The notes: generated by a model not told the origin, from the sequence alone. A DNA stretch of 64,000 nt from an uncultured Erysipelotrichaceae bacterium (GCA_902775735.1 CACYNH010000003.1:55437-119436); one strand, 5' to 3'; positions 41,445 through 52,692 are shown, numbered from the stretch's first letter. Numbers and translations are program-made.

Positions 41445-42803
41445 ATGAACAGCTCTTTCGCAGACAAGCTTATGGCTTTCGGAATGTGGGTATCCAACAA
41501 CAAATACCTCGGTGCCATCCGTGACGCATTCCAGGAATTCATGCCCTTCACAATCATCGGCGCGATCGGTACCTTATGGACCAGCGTCATCGTCAACTCT
41601 TCCACAGGTCTTGGCGCTCTGATCCCGGCAGTCATGGGACTCGAGTTCCTCAATCCGATCTTCAGCGCTCTCAACTTCGCAACCATCGGCTGCATCTCCC
41701 TGGCGATCTGCTTCGCGATCGGCATGGAAATCGGCAGACGCAATCACATGAACGGCTACTACTGCGGACTGATCGCTCTTGCGGGTCTGGTCTGTGTGGT
41801 AGGCGCCACAACAAATCCTGCCAGCGTCATGGGTCTTAACGGAGCCGGCGAGTACAACTCCTTCGCGGCATTCGTTCCGGGCGGCATCATGCTGCAGGTG
41901 CTCAGCTCTGACGTGCTCGGTGCTTCCGGTCTCTTTACAGCCATGATCGTCGGCATCGTCACAGTCGAAATCCTGAACTTCTTCAACAAGTTCGATCATC
42001 TCAAGATCAAGCTCCCCGATGCGGTTCCGCCCAACATCGCAGCTTCCTTCAACGCTCTGATCCCCTCCACACTGACACTGCTCGCTGTTTCGACGATCGG
42101 TTTCGCCGTACAGGCAGTTACAGGCTCAACACTGCACTCCCTGATCTTCAACCTGGTTCAGATCCCTCTGCAGAATGTCGGCGGTTCCTTCATCGGCGGC
42201 CTGGTATTCGTCATCGTCATCTCCATCTTCTGATGCTTCGGTCTTCACGGCAACAACATGGTCGGCTCCGTTCTGACTCCGATCATGACAGCGATGCTGA
42301 TTGAAAACGAAACAGCAGTCAAAGCCGGCATGGCAGCGCCGCACATCCTCAACGGTTCCTTCATGTCCTGCTTCATCACATTCGTCGGCACAGGCATCGC
42401 CGGTGCCATCACCATCGCGATCTTCCTGGTCGGCAAGCGTGAGGACAACCGCTCCATCGCCAAGCTCTCCGCTTTCCCCAACTGCTTCAACATCAACGAA
42501 ACAGTCGTCTTCGGTCTGCCGGTCGTATTGAATCCGGTCATGTGCATCGGCTTCATCGTCGCACCGATCGTTTCCTACACACTGGCATATGTCCTGACAG
42601 CCATCGGCTTCTGCCCTGTCATGTATGTCAACGTTCCGTGGACTACTCCTCCCGTGATCGCCGGCTTCCTGGCTTCCGGCGGCAACATCATGGGCGGCGT
42701 CACCCAGCTCATCTGCCTGGCAGCGGCAGTTCTGGTCTACATCCCCTGCATCAAGCTGTATGAAAAGCAGCAGAACGCGCAGGACGCAGCCAGCAATCAG
42801 TAA
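41445..42803 (+). pseudogene. PTS EIIC, cellobiose type, interrupted by an in-frame TGA
   Basis: The ATG at 41445 has AAGGAGAAAAACAC upstream and the frame would encode 452 residues ending at 42803. Codon 263 (42231-42233) is TGA; both sides stay in the same frame and match one EIIC: VFVIVISIF before and CFGLHGNNMVGSVLTP after. In the EIIC at 26773 the aligned position is the first Trp of LWWFGIHG, so a TGG to TGA change is the simplest cause. TGA is used as a normal stop elsewhere in the window. Without readthrough the product lacks four or five helices including NINETVVFGLPV. All else (length, N-terminus, neighbours) is normal for an EIIC, so the loss is recent, or this stop is read through. 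Confidence 0.85.
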
Positions 42804-42821
42804 TTCATTCATAACCCCTTT

Positions 42822-42855
42822 CAGGGAAGGAAAGCTCCATGCCTTCCTTCCCTTC
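42822..42855 (+). other. Intercistronic hairpin after EIIC
   Basis: AGGGAAGGA.. and ..TCCTTCCCT pair around GCTCCATGC-like loop. No long T run follows (TTCTTACG), so partial termination or mRNA stabilisation is likely. Confidence 0.5.
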
Positions 42856-42897
42856 TTACGATTCAGATTAAAAAACAGAAATAACAGGAGATAAGAA

Positions 42898-43884
42898 ATG
42901 GTAAAACTCGGAATCGCCGGAACCGGCATTATTGTACAGGAAGTCCTTCCCCTCGTCGCACAGTGGGGCTATGAGCCCGTCGCTGTCTGCGGAACCCCCA
43001 GCACAGAAGCACAGACAAGAGAACTCGCCGACAAGTATACAGGCGGTGTTTACTACAACAATTACGCGGATATGTTAAAGGATGAAAATGTGGAATGCGT
43101 CTATGTCGCAGTTCCCAACTTCCTCCACTACAGCTTTGTCAAAGACGCTCTTTCCGCAAAGAAGAATGTCATCTGCGAAAAGCCTCTTACCAGCAACCTC
43201 AGGGAAGCGGAAGAACTGCAAAAGGCAGCCATAGATGCAGGTCTCTTCCTCTATGAAGCGATCACCACCGTCTATCTGCCGACTTACAAAAAGACAAAGG
43301 AGCTTCTCGGCAGAATCGGAACCGTCAAGGTTGTTTCCTGCAACTTCTCCAACTATTCCAGAAGATATGACGCTTTCCGTGAAGGAACCATTCTTCCTGC
43401 TTTCGATCCGAAGAAATCAGGCGGTGCGCTCATGGACATCGGCCTTTACAATCTGGCATGGCTGATCGGATTATTCGGTGAACCGCAGAGTGTCCGCTAT
43501 GAAGCCAACATTGAAAGAGACATCGACACTTCCGGCATCATGACACTGGACTACGGCACATTCAAAGCCGTCAGTGTCGCCGCCAAGGACTGCAGCGCAC
43601 CATGGAGATATGTCATCCAGGGAACCGAAGGCTATCTGTTAATGGACACACCGGCCAACTTCTGCATGGACATCAAAATCCACCTCAATGACGGCACTGA
43701 AGAAAAGTTCGAACTCAATCCTGAAAGCAGACTGGAGTGCGAGTTCAGAGCCTTCGCACAGCAGATGGCTGAACATGATCTGAAAAGCTGCTATCAAGCG
43801 CTGGCGGAAAGCGTTCTTGTTTCAAAGGTTCAGACCCTCGCAAGAAAAGACGCGGGTATTGTATTCCCGGCAGATGAGGCATGA
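42898..43884 (+). CDS. Gfo/Idh/MocA family oxidoreductase
   Basis: 328 residues; AACAGGAGATAAGAA upstream. The Rossmann start VKLGIAGTGIIVQEVLPL and the CEKPLTSN motif (substrate-binding Lys) with a C-terminal beta domain (GGALMDIGLYNLAWLIGLFG) define the family. These use NAD(P) to oxidise or reduce sugars and inositols. Its place between EIIC and a ROK kinase suggests a role in processing the imported sugar, such as 3-keto-glycoside or anhydro-sugar chemistry. Confidence 0.88.
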   Translation: MVKLGIAGTGIIVQEVLPLVAQWGYEPVAVCGTPSTEAQTRELADKYTGGVYYNNYADMLKDENVECVYVAVPNFLHYSFVKDALSAKKNVICEKPLTSNLREAEELQKAAIDAGLFLYEAITTVYLPTYKKTKELLGRIGTVKVVSCNFSNYSRRYDAFREGTILPAFDPKKSGGALMDIGLYNLAWLIGLFGEPQSVRYEANIERDIDTSGIMTLDYGTFKAVSVAAKDCSAPWRYVIQGTEGYLLMDTPANFCMDIKIHLNDGTEEKFELNPESRLECEFRAFAQQMAEHDLKSCYQALAESVLVSKVQTLARKDAGIVFPADEA

Positions 43885-44774
43885 ACATGATCTTAGCTCT
43901 TGATATTGGGGGAACATTTATCAAATGGGCCGCGGCAGACGGATATGAACTGATCAGACAGGGAAAAACACCAACGCCGCAGGAATCTCTGGAAGATCTC
44001 ATGACAGCTGTCCGCTGCATCATGGAAGAAAACAGCGACCTGGAGATCACGGGTCTTGCGGTCAGCTATCCGGGCATGGAAGATCCCGATACCGGAAACA
44101 TGGTGCCCTTCGGTGCCCTGACCTATGGACTGAACAAACCTGTCAGAAAAATCTTTGAAGCGGAATTCGGTCTGCCTGTGTCCCTTGAAAACGACGGCCG
44201 TCTGGCGGCTCTTGCCGAAACACAGACAGGCAGCCTGAAGGATGTCTCCACCGGCTATGTGCTGGTGATCGGCACCGGGATCGGCGGGGCTTATGTAGAC
44301 CATGGCAGGATTGATTCCGGCAGGCACGGCTATGCCGGACAGATCTCCCTCTTCCTGACAAAAGACATCAGAAAGAACGGCCTTGAAGCGATCTGGTGCG
44401 CTCAGAACGCCATGCCGCCTTTCTTAAAAAAGGCGGCAGAGGAACTCGGACAGGAAGTGAACGGTGAAGCATTCATGAAACTGGTCAGAGAAGGCAATGA
44501 AACTGCCGTAAGACTGCTGGATGAATATATGAATGACTTCACCAATGTTCTTTTCTCCCTGCAGATGCTGTATGATCCCGAATGTTTCGTCATCGGCGGC
44601 GGCATCAGCGCGGATGAGCTGTTCATTGAAACAATGCAGAGAAAGTATGAAGAGCTGTACAAATCTTTGAATCTTGAAGTCGGGCACGCCGACATTGTCC
44701 CCTGCAGATACCGCAATACATCCAACATCATCGGCGCTCTGACTCTGTTCTACTCCCAGCATTCAGACCGCTGA
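43881..44774 (+). CDS. ROK family sugar kinase, zinc-motif-less type
   Basis: 297 residues, overlapping the oxidoreductase as ATGA. ALDIGGTFIKWA, VIGTGIGGAYVDHG, ENDGRLAALAE and CFVIGGGIS are the ATP and catalytic motifs. It has no CxCGxxGC zinc site; instead IWCAQNAMPPFLK stands there. It is a paralogue of the kinase at 33997 by layout. It probably phosphorylates the free sugar released in this locus. Confidence 0.87.
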   Translation: MNMILALDIGGTFIKWAAADGYELIRQGKTPTPQESLEDLMTAVRCIMEENSDLEITGLAVSYPGMEDPDTGNMVPFGALTYGLNKPVRKIFEAEFGLPVSLENDGRLAALAETQTGSLKDVSTGYVLVIGTGIGGAYVDHGRIDSGRHGYAGQISLFLTKDIRKNGLEAIWCAQNAMPPFLKKAAEELGQEVNGEAFMKLVREGNETAVRLLDEYMNDFTNVLFSLQMLYDPECFVIGGGISADELFIETMQRKYEELYKSLNLEVGHADIVPCRYRNTSNIIGALTLFYSQHSDR

Positions 44775-44795
44775 ACAAAAACCATCCATCAGTTT

Positions 44796-44869
44796 CTGAC
44801 AGTCAGATACATGTTTTCCTCCTCTTAAGTACACAGGGCCTTCGGGAAACATGTGCCTGACTGTTTCAG
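44796..44869 (+). ncRNA. Long imperfect hairpin, possible structured RNA
   Basis: CTGA-CAGTCAG-ATA-CATGTTTTCC pairs with GGGAAACATG-TGC-CTGACTG-TT-TCAG around a 27-nt loop. The matching internal loop (ATA/TGC) is a feature of functional RNA. No T run follows, so it is not an intrinsic terminator. Family not recognised. Confidence 0.35.
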
Positions 44870-45004
44870 CACAAAGCGGAAGAAACGACGGTTTTCGCAG
44901 GAATATACAGAAATAAGACGAAAATGTGAATAAAAAAGCTGATTTTGTACATCTACATTCCGGTTTAAAAAATCTACAATATTAAAAGCAGAAGTATAGA
45001 ATCT

Positions 45005-45021
45005 GACGCTCTTAAAGCGTC
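45005..45021 (+). other. Leader hairpin at the ribosome binding site
   Basis: GACGCT/AGCGTC with a 5-nt loop directly before CAGGAGAG; it could modulate translation of the next gene. Confidence 0.4.
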
Positions 45022-45035
45022 ACAGGAGAGAAAAC

Positions 45036-46253
45036 ATGGCACTGACAATTATGAATGATGCCCAGCGCTGCCTGCAGTGCAAGGTTCCTATGTGCAAAAA
45101 GGGATGCCCGATCGCTACCCCCATCCCGGAAGTCATCGCAAAGTTCAAAGAAGGAAAACTGATGGAGGCCGGACAGCAGCTGTTTGAAAACAACCCGATG
45201 TCCGTCTTCTGTTCCATCGTCTGCGACCATCAGGCCCAGTGCGCGGGCCACTGCGTTTTAGGCAGAAAAGGAAGCCCGGTTCATTTCTACAACATTGAAA
45301 AATTTGTCTCGGATGCTTATCTGGACAGAGTCAGAATCACAAAGCCTGAGAAGAAAGGCAAAAAGGCAGCAGTCCTCGGTGCCGGTCCGGCCGGCATGAG
45401 CGTCGCTGTCATTCTGGCTTCCAACGGCTACGATGTGACCATCTTCGATGACAACAACCAGATCGGCGGTATGTTAAGATACGGCATTCCTGAATTCAGA
45501 CTGCCCAAGACAATCATCGACCGTTACAAGAAGCTTATGAACAAGCTGGACATCCGCTTCCGTCCCAATACTGTCCTGGGTGAAGCGCTGACCATTGACA
45601 ACCTGTTCAGAGACGGCTATGCCGCTGTCTTTGTCGGAACCGGCGTCTGGAGACCCAAGACACTCGGCATCGAGGGCGAAAGCCTTCCCAATGTCCACTT
45701 CGGTATTTCCTATCTCGCCAATCCGGAAGCCTTCACCATCGGTGAAAATGTCGCGATCATCGGCATGGGCAACGTCGCGATGGACGTCGCAAGAACCGCT
45801 TTAAGACACGGCGCGCAGAATGTCACCCTGTATGCCCGTTCCAAGAGAATCGCCGCCAGCGAGCATGAAATGGACTATGCAAGGCTGGATGGCGCCCAGT
45901 TCGAATTCGGCCAGGCAATCGAAAAGATCGAACCGGAGGGACCTGTCTTCAAAGTTGCCATCTTCGATGAAAATGACAAGGTAGTCGGCTATGAGGAAGA
46001 GCTGAATCATGTCAAAGCCGATGCCACAATCCTCGCTGTTTCCCAGGCTCCCAAGAACAAGCTGATCCTGACAACCGAAGGTCTTGAAGGCAATGAAAGA
46101 GGCCTGCTGATCACTGATGATAACTGCATGTGCACTGTCCCGGGCGTCTTCGCCGCAGGCGATGTTGTGCACGGTTCCAACACTGTCGTGGCAGCTGCAG
46201 CGGAAGCCAAGAAAGCCGCCGCAGCCATGATGGAATACATGGAAAACCACTGA
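45036..46253 (+). CDS. GltD-like NAD(P)H/FAD oxidoreductase
   Basis: 405 residues; AGGAGAGAAAAC upstream. The N-terminal Cys-rich domain (RCLQCKVPMCKKGCPIATPIPE, SIVCDHQAQCAGHC) binds Fe-S clusters; VLGAGPAGMSVAVILASNGY is FAD-binding and VAIIGMGNVAMDVARTALRHG binds NAD(P). This is the arrangement of glutamate synthase small subunit and related standalone NADPH:ferredoxin-type enzymes. There is no gltA/gltB large subunit nearby, so it may act in sulfide/NADPH redox or with a distant partner. Confidence 0.88.
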   Translation: MALTIMNDAQRCLQCKVPMCKKGCPIATPIPEVIAKFKEGKLMEAGQQLFENNPMSVFCSIVCDHQAQCAGHCVLGRKGSPVHFYNIEKFVSDAYLDRVRITKPEKKGKKAAVLGAGPAGMSVAVILASNGYDVTIFDDNNQIGGMLRYGIPEFRLPKTIIDRYKKLMNKLDIRFRPNTVLGEALTIDNLFRDGYAAVFVGTGVWRPKTLGIEGESLPNVHFGISYLANPEAFTIGENVAIIGMGNVAMDVARTALRHGAQNVTLYARSKRIAASEHEMDYARLDGAQFEFGQAIEKIEPEGPVFKVAIFDENDKVVGYEEELNHVKADATILAVSQAPKNKLILTTEGLEGNERGLLITDDNCMCTVPGVFAAGDVVHGSNTVVAAAAEAKKAAAAMMEYMENH

Positions 46254-46270
46254 CATCTGAATTCATCCGC

Positions 46271-46331
46271 AAAAAAACAATCCCTGCAGGGCACCGGAAA
46301 TATATATCTCCGGAATCCGCAGGGATTTTTA
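46271..46331. terminator. Bidirectional terminator
   Basis: AATCCCTGC/GCAGGGATT enclosing an inner CCGGA/TCCGG hairpin; T run on both strands. Shared by the oxidoreductase and the convergent AEC gene. Confidence 0.8.
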
Positions 46332-46342
46332 ATAAATGTGGA

Positions 46343-47260
46343 TCAAAGGCTGTACAGCAGGATTGCCCAGACAGGCAGTACGGCGATGGAGAGTATGGTT
46401 GAAAGCACCACACAGTCAGCCGCGAATTTAACATCGGTATGATACTGTTCTGCGAATACAGCTGTTGTGCTGCCGGCAGGCATTGCCGCAAGCAGAACGG
46501 AAATACCGGTAATCACCGGATCAACACGCAGCAGAAGGCATCCTCCAAGCACAATCACCGGTATGATCAGTAAGCGCAGCACGCAGTATTGAAGATTCAG
46601 CTTTGATATCATAGATTTGAATCCATATTCAGCCAGAATCATGCCCAGGAACAGCATAATCAGCGGCGTTGAGCACCTGCCAAGACTTGTCAGTGTTGTA
46701 TTAACCGCGGACGGGAAAGTAATTCCGGCGATCATCCTGATCAGACCGATGATGACAGCGATGATGCAGGGATGGGTCATGACCTTTTTAAAGACCGCCT
46801 TGAAATCAGTTCCTCCTTCAAAATAGGAGATTCCGGCCGACCACATGACAATCCGCAGGGGGATCAGATAGATCTGCCCATACAGCATGCCCATCTGGCC
46901 GAAAACACCTTCAGCTACCGCGTTGCCGAGGAACCCGGCATTGGAACACACAGTGGCATATTGAAGAATTCCCTTTCTGTCCGCATCTGTTTTTCTGTAG
47001 AGAACTGCAGCCAGAAATGTGGACAGGATCTGTATTCCGATGGAAACGCCGAGGATCACCGCAAAGTTTTTAGCGATTTCAGGGGTCATTTCGATATTGA
47101 ATGAATTGACAATACTGGCCGGCAGGAAGACATTAATAACCGCTTTTGAAAAGACTGTCCTGTCTGACGGCTTCAGGATATGAAATGAACAGATGAGATA
47201 GCCGACCGCCATTTCCGCAAACATCATAAACTGCAGGCTGAAAAGCTGACTGAGATCCAT
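46343..47260 (-). CDS. AEC family transporter (auxin efflux carrier-like)
   Basis: 305 residues from the ATG at 47260; AAGGAGG lies six bases upstream, while the ATG at 47266 touches it. Ten membrane helices in two inverted halves with NVFLPASIVNSF, NAGFLGNAVAEG and AMPAGSTTAVFAEQY typical of bacterial AEC permeases. These export or import organic acids such as malate or malonate. It lies between the oxidoreductase and CdaR, on the CdaR strand. Confidence 0.87.
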   Translation of the reverse strand: MDLSQLFSLQFMMFAEMAVGYLICSFHILKPSDRTVFSKAVINVFLPASIVNSFNIEMTPEIAKNFAVILGVSIGIQILSTFLAAVLYRKTDADRKGILQYATVCSNAGFLGNAVAEGVFGQMGMLYGQIYLIPLRIVMWSAGISYFEGGTDFKAVFKKVMTHPCIIAVIIGLIRMIAGITFPSAVNTTLTSLGRCSTPLIMLFLGMILAEYGFKSMISKLNLQYCVLRLLIIPVIVLGGCLLLRVDPVITGISVLLAAMPAGSTTAVFAEQYHTDVKFAADCVVLSTILSIAVLPVWAILLYSL

Positions 47261-47337
47261 ATTCATCCTCCTTAATACGCAATGATTCTATACCCATCTT
47301 TTGATAAAGGGGAACAGTTGCACATTCTGAAACAGAA

Positions 47338-48417
47338 TCACTGTATCTCCTGTACCATTGTGTTTTTCAGTTTCAGCGCCGCGATCAGTACTGCCGCGTC
47401 ATTGACATTTCTCGGATCCAGGCCTGAAACTTTCCGGATCCGCTCCAGTCTGTACTGAAGCGTGTTTTTATGAATGAAGAGTTCCTCGGCTGTCTGTTTC
47501 AGAGAAAGATTGTTTTTGAAATAGACGGAAAGAAGATCAAGATCCGCCTGATCGAGTTTTGATAATGTCCTGGCAAGAAAACGTTCCCTGACATAGCCGG
47601 ACAGACCGGAAAAAAGCAGTTCAATCCCCAGAGAATCAAATTCAGTATAGGCCCCTGCCGCAGAATTCAGTGCCAGCTGCGCGTCCGTGTATGAACGGTG
47701 GATATGATTGAGACTGTGCAGGCTGCCGGCCGCCACCGAGGCAGGCAGTTCACACATCTGCCGGATTCTTTCACGGTTTTCGGCAAATGATTTTTCGGAA
47801 CAGATCAGGATAAACCTGTCAGGATAATCATAGGCGTAAAGCGACTGCGGAATACCCGAAAGAACCGACTCCGACCTGTTTTCATAATATGTTATGTTGC
47901 GGGTGCGGTCCTCAATCTGCAGCCGGATGATCACAGCTCTTCCCTTTTCATGAAGGTCAAGTCCTTTCTGATGCAGAAAGTCCTGCACATATTCAAAATT
48001 GAGACTCTCATTATTGACCATCGCCCTGGCCACATAGGAAAACTCCGCTCTTTTGAGTTCCCTTGAAGCGTCAAGTTCCCTTTCCCTCAGCAACATCCTC
48101 ATGATTCTTAAGGCAAGCCGTGCATAGCGCCTGACCTCATCCGGCTCGCCGGTGATCCCGATGACCGCCAGGGTCTGGCCATGATAATTGAACGGAATGT
48201 TCACGCCTTTCTGGGCGCCTTCGAAAGTAACGTTGTCATAGACTTCGAGCGTCTGGCCTGACTGAGCGGCTTTCCTGCCGATTTCATGATAGTCGCCGAT
48301 TCTTTTCTGATCTGTTGAAGCTGTGATGATTCCGTCCGTTGAAATGTAATTGATGTCATAGCCGCAGACGTCCTTGACAGTCTCGACGATCTGCTGGGCT
48401 GTATTTTTACTGATCAT
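47338..48417 (-). CDS. cdaR: CdaR-like sugar diacid/glycerate regulator
   Basis: 359 residues from ATG at 48417 (TTGAGGATAAGT upstream). The N-terminal ~130 residues (ISKNTAQQIVETVKDVCGYDINYI, GVNIPFNYHGQTLAVIGITG) are the sugar-diacid recognition domain, and the C-terminus NNLSLKQTAEELFIHKNTLQ is the PucR/CdaR HTH. CdaR activates glucarate/galactarate/glycerate genes in E. coli and glycerate operons in Gram-positives. It is divergent from glycerate kinase and GntP permease, its likely targets; the palindrome 48433-48450 is in the gap. Confidence 0.88.
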   Translation of the reverse strand: MISKNTAQQIVETVKDVCGYDINYISTDGIITASTDQKRIGDYHEIGRKAAQSGQTLEVYDNVTFEGAQKGVNIPFNYHGQTLAVIGITGEPDEVRRYARLALRIMRMLLRERELDASRELKRAEFSYVARAMVNNESLNFEYVQDFLHQKGLDLHEKGRAVIIRLQIEDRTRNITYYENRSESVLSGIPQSLYAYDYPDRFILICSEKSFAENRERIRQMCELPASVAAGSLHSLNHIHRSYTDAQLALNSAAGAYTEFDSLGIELLFSGLSGYVRERFLARTLSKLDQADLDLLSVYFKNNLSLKQTAEELFIHKNTLQYRLERIRKVSGLDPRNVNDAAVLIAALKLKNTMVQEIQ

Positions 48418-48432
48418 ACTTATCCTCAATCA

Positions 48433-48450
48433 ATTGTTACGTATAACAAT
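48433..48450. promoter_or_regulatory. Candidate CdaR operator
   Basis: ATTGTTA/TAACAAT with a CGTA centre, between cdaR and the glycerate kinase gene. Confidence 0.55.
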
Positions 48451-48552
48451 AATATCAGAATAATCAACATTTGATTTAGTACAGGAAATATATTGTTTGC
48501 GCTTTCAATCGTTTATATTAAAGGAGAAGAAACAAGCAGAACGGAGGTTGTT

Positions 48553-49704
48553 ATGAAACTATTATTTGCTTCAGATTCATTCAAAGGCTCCCTGAGCAGC
48601 GAACAGACAGCAGTCCTTCTTGAAAAGGCCGCAAAAGAAGTGTTCGGTGAAGCCGAATGCAGTTCCGTACCCGTCGCGGACGGCGGCGAAGGCACAATTG
48701 ACGCGGTCATCGCGGCGGAACATGGCGAAAAGATCGAAGTGGAAGTCTACGGTCCCCTCTTCGAAAGAACCAAAGCCTTCTACGGAAAACTGGATGATCG
48801 CCGCGCAGTCATCGAAATGGCTGCCGCAAGCGGTCTTCCCATGGTTCCCGTCAGCCTGAGAAATCCCCTTCTCACCACCACCTATGGCACAGGCGAACTG
48901 ATTCGCGACGCCCTCAACAGAGGCTTCCGCGACATCTCCATCGCCATCGGCGGCAGCGCCACCAATGACGGCGGTATGGGCTGCGCCAGAGCGCTGGGCG
49001 TCAGATTCCTTGACAAGGCAGGCAATGAACTGCAGGGAACAGGCGGCGATCTGGCCCTGGTCGACTCCATTGATGTGTCTGACATGGATCCGAGAATCCG
49101 CGAAACAAAGATTACTGTCATGTGCGATGTCACCAATCCGCTGACCGGCCCGGAAGGCGCGACTTACACATTCGGCGCCCAGAAAGGCGCGACACCCGAC
49201 ATCCAGGACCAGCTGGAAGGCGGCATGATCAACTATAAAAACATCATCATCCGCCAGTTCGGAACCGATCCTGACACAATCAAAGGCGCGGGCGCCGCAG
49301 GCGGTCTTGGCACAGCTTTGACGGTCTTCTTCAAAGGTGAAATGAAGTCGGGCATCGACAGCGTTCTTGACCTGATTAACTTCGACGCGCGTCTGGAAGG
49401 CGTTGATCTGGTTGTTACAGGCGAAGGCAGAACTGACTGGCAGAGCTGCTTCGGCAAGGTCATGCAGGGCGTCGGTGAACGTTCAAAGGCTAAAGGCGCT
49501 GTCTGCGTCGGTCTTTCCGGCTCCCTTGGCCGTGACGCCAACAGGATTTTCGACCATGGCGTTGAATCCCTGATCACTTCAGTCGACTCCCCGATGCCGC
49601 TGGAGGAAGCCATCTCCCGCGCTGAGGAACTCTATTATCTCGCTTCCGTCCGCATGTTCCGCTTCATCAAGGCAGGCATGTCCATCGCTGAAAAGAACCG
49701 CTGA
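48553..49704 (+). CDS. glxK: Glycerate kinase, GarK/GlxK type
   Basis: 383 residues; start at 48553 chosen for CGGAGGTTGTT. LLFASDSFKGSLSSEQ, PVADGGEGTIDAV, AIGGSATNDGGMGCARALG and TGEGRTDWQSCFGKV are the classical motifs. It phosphorylates glycerate to 2-phosphoglycerate in this class, feeding glycolysis. Divergent from cdaR and followed by a GntP-type permease in the same operon. Identity is certain at the family level; GarK and GlxK are not separated here. Confidence 0.92.
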   Translation: MKLLFASDSFKGSLSSEQTAVLLEKAAKEVFGEAECSSVPVADGGEGTIDAVIAAEHGEKIEVEVYGPLFERTKAFYGKLDDRRAVIEMAAASGLPMVPVSLRNPLLTTTYGTGELIRDALNRGFRDISIAIGGSATNDGGMGCARALGVRFLDKAGNELQGTGGDLALVDSIDVSDMDPRIRETKITVMCDVTNPLTGPEGATYTFGAQKGATPDIQDQLEGGMINYKNIIIRQFGTDPDTIKGAGAAGGLGTALTVFFKGEMKSGIDSVLDLINFDARLEGVDLVVTGEGRTDWQSCFGKVMQGVGERSKAKGAVCVGLSGSLGRDANRIFDHGVESLITSVDSPMPLEEAISRAEELYYLASVRMFRFIKAGMSIAEKNR

Positions 49705-49728
49705 GAAAGGCAGCACAAAAACATCATA

Positions 49729-50991
49729 ATGGAATACAGCTTCTCAACCCTTGGCGCAATCCTCGGCTTAGTGATTGCGATCATCCTGATCATCCGTAAA
49801 GTCCAGCCCGCATACTGTCTGATTCTGGGCGCCCTTGTAGGCGGCATCGTCGGCGGAGGCGGACTTGACACAACAGTTTCCACCATGGTAAGCGGCGCCG
49901 CTTCCATGATGTCCAGCATCCTCAGAATCCTCACATCCGGTATCCTGGCCGGTGCCCTGATCAAAACCGGCGCTGCCCAGAAAATCGCCGAAACAATTGT
50001 CGACACCCTTGGCGAAAAACGCGCGCTGGTCGCCATTTCCATCGCCACCATGTTAATCTGCGCTGTCGGCGTCTTCATTGACATCTCCGTTATTACCGTT
50101 GCCCCGATCGCTCTTGCCATCGGTGAAAAAGCCGGTCTCAACAAGGCCAGCATCCTGCTGGCGATGATCGGCGGCGGCAAAGCCGGCAACATCATCTCCC
50201 CCAACCCCAACACCATCGCCGTTTCCGAAGCGTTCGGCCAGGACCTGACTGCCGTCATGTTCCGCAATGCCGTTCCGGCCGTATTCGCTCTGATCGCGGC
50301 AATCCTGCTGTCCTCTGTTCTTTCAAAGAAAGAAGGCACAAAGATTACAGCAGATGATATGGAAAGCGCAAAGGACGCGGCTCTGCCTTCCTTCTTCGCT
50401 GCTATTATCGGTCCGGTCTGCGTCATTGTCATGCTGGCGCTGAGACCTCTTGCCGGCATCACAATTGACCCGCTGATCGCCCTGCCGGCCGGCGGTCTGA
50501 TCTGCACCCTGGCCACAGGCAATGCGAAGCATGTCGTTGAATATACAGAGTTCGGTCTTTCCAAGGTTGTCGGCGTCTCCATCCTGTTAATCGGCACCGG
50601 CACAATCGCCGGTATCATCAAGGCTTCCGCCCTGCAGTATGATGTCACCAATATCCTTGCGGCCATGCATATGCCCGCATTCATTCTCGCCCCGCTCTCC
50701 GGTATCCTGATGTGCGGCGCGACAGCTTCCACAACAGCAGGCGCGACCGTGGCGGCCCAGACATTTGCCCCGACACTTCTTGCGGCAGGCGTCTCACCTC
50801 TTGCGGCAGCGGCGATGATCCATGCCGGCGCCACTGTCATCGACTCACTGCCCCATGGTTCCTTCTTCCACGCAACAGGCGGCTCTGTTTCCCTGTCAAT
50901 CTCCGAAAGAATGAAGCTGATTCCTTATGAAGCCATGATCGGTTTAACCAGCACGATCGTTTCCATCGCTGTTTACCTGATTCTCGGTTAA
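49729..50991 (+). CDS. GntP family gluconate/glycerate-type permease
   Basis: 420 residues, about 11 membrane helices. ALVGGIVGGGGLDTTVSTMVSG, GGGKAGNIISPNPNTIAVSE and LPHGSFFHATGG match the GntP/GntT family of sugar-acid:H+ symporters. Ribosome binding site is weak, so it may be translated via the upstream kinase (24 bases away). With glycerate kinase and CdaR it should import glycerate or a related aldonic acid. Confidence 0.88.
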   Translation: MEYSFSTLGAILGLVIAIILIIRKVQPAYCLILGALVGGIVGGGGLDTTVSTMVSGAASMMSSILRILTSGILAGALIKTGAAQKIAETIVDTLGEKRALVAISIATMLICAVGVFIDISVITVAPIALAIGEKAGLNKASILLAMIGGGKAGNIISPNPNTIAVSEAFGQDLTAVMFRNAVPAVFALIAAILLSSVLSKKEGTKITADDMESAKDAALPSFFAAIIGPVCVIVMLALRPLAGITIDPLIALPAGGLICTLATGNAKHVVEYTEFGLSKVVGVSILLIGTGTIAGIIKASALQYDVTNILAAMHMPAFILAPLSGILMCGATASTTAGATVAAQTFAPTLLAAGVSPLAAAAMIHAGATVIDSLPHGSFFHATGGSVSLSISERMKLIPYEAMIGLTSTIVSIAVYLILG

Positions 50992-51003
50992 GACTTAACG
51001 TTT

Positions 51004-51047
51004 AAAAGCCCATAAATTCATGCATGCGCATGTTCACGGGCTTTTTC
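51004..51047. terminator. Terminator of the glycerate operon
   Basis: AAAAGCCC/GGGCTTTTT enclosing a CATGCATGCGCATG palindrome; T run on the plus strand. Probably also slows transcripts of the convergent GH1 gene. Confidence 0.82.
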
Positions 51048-51096
51048 TTATTCTTCAGTTATGAGGTGTCTCTGATTGCTGTAAGGGGCAGTATTC

Positions 51097-52692
<1,596 letters not shown>

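Larger units (their letters stand above)
44775..45035 (+). other. Structured intergenic region
   Basis: Contains two possible RNA structures: 44796-44869 and 45005-45021. TACAAT and TATAGA -10-like boxes occur near 44972-45000 before the oxidoreductase gene. No ORF of note. Confidence 0.45.

Noticed and set aside
41445..42803. Reassigned TGA (Trp) genetic code
   Set aside because: TGA ends many genes in the window, including overlapping ATGA junctions, and TGG is used normally; one internal TGA is better explained by mutation.
42126..42929. Minus-strand open frame of 267 codons over the EIIC 3' half
   Set aside because: Asp/Cys-rich peptide with no family signal; the plus strand encodes a clear EIIC. 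It is a shadow.
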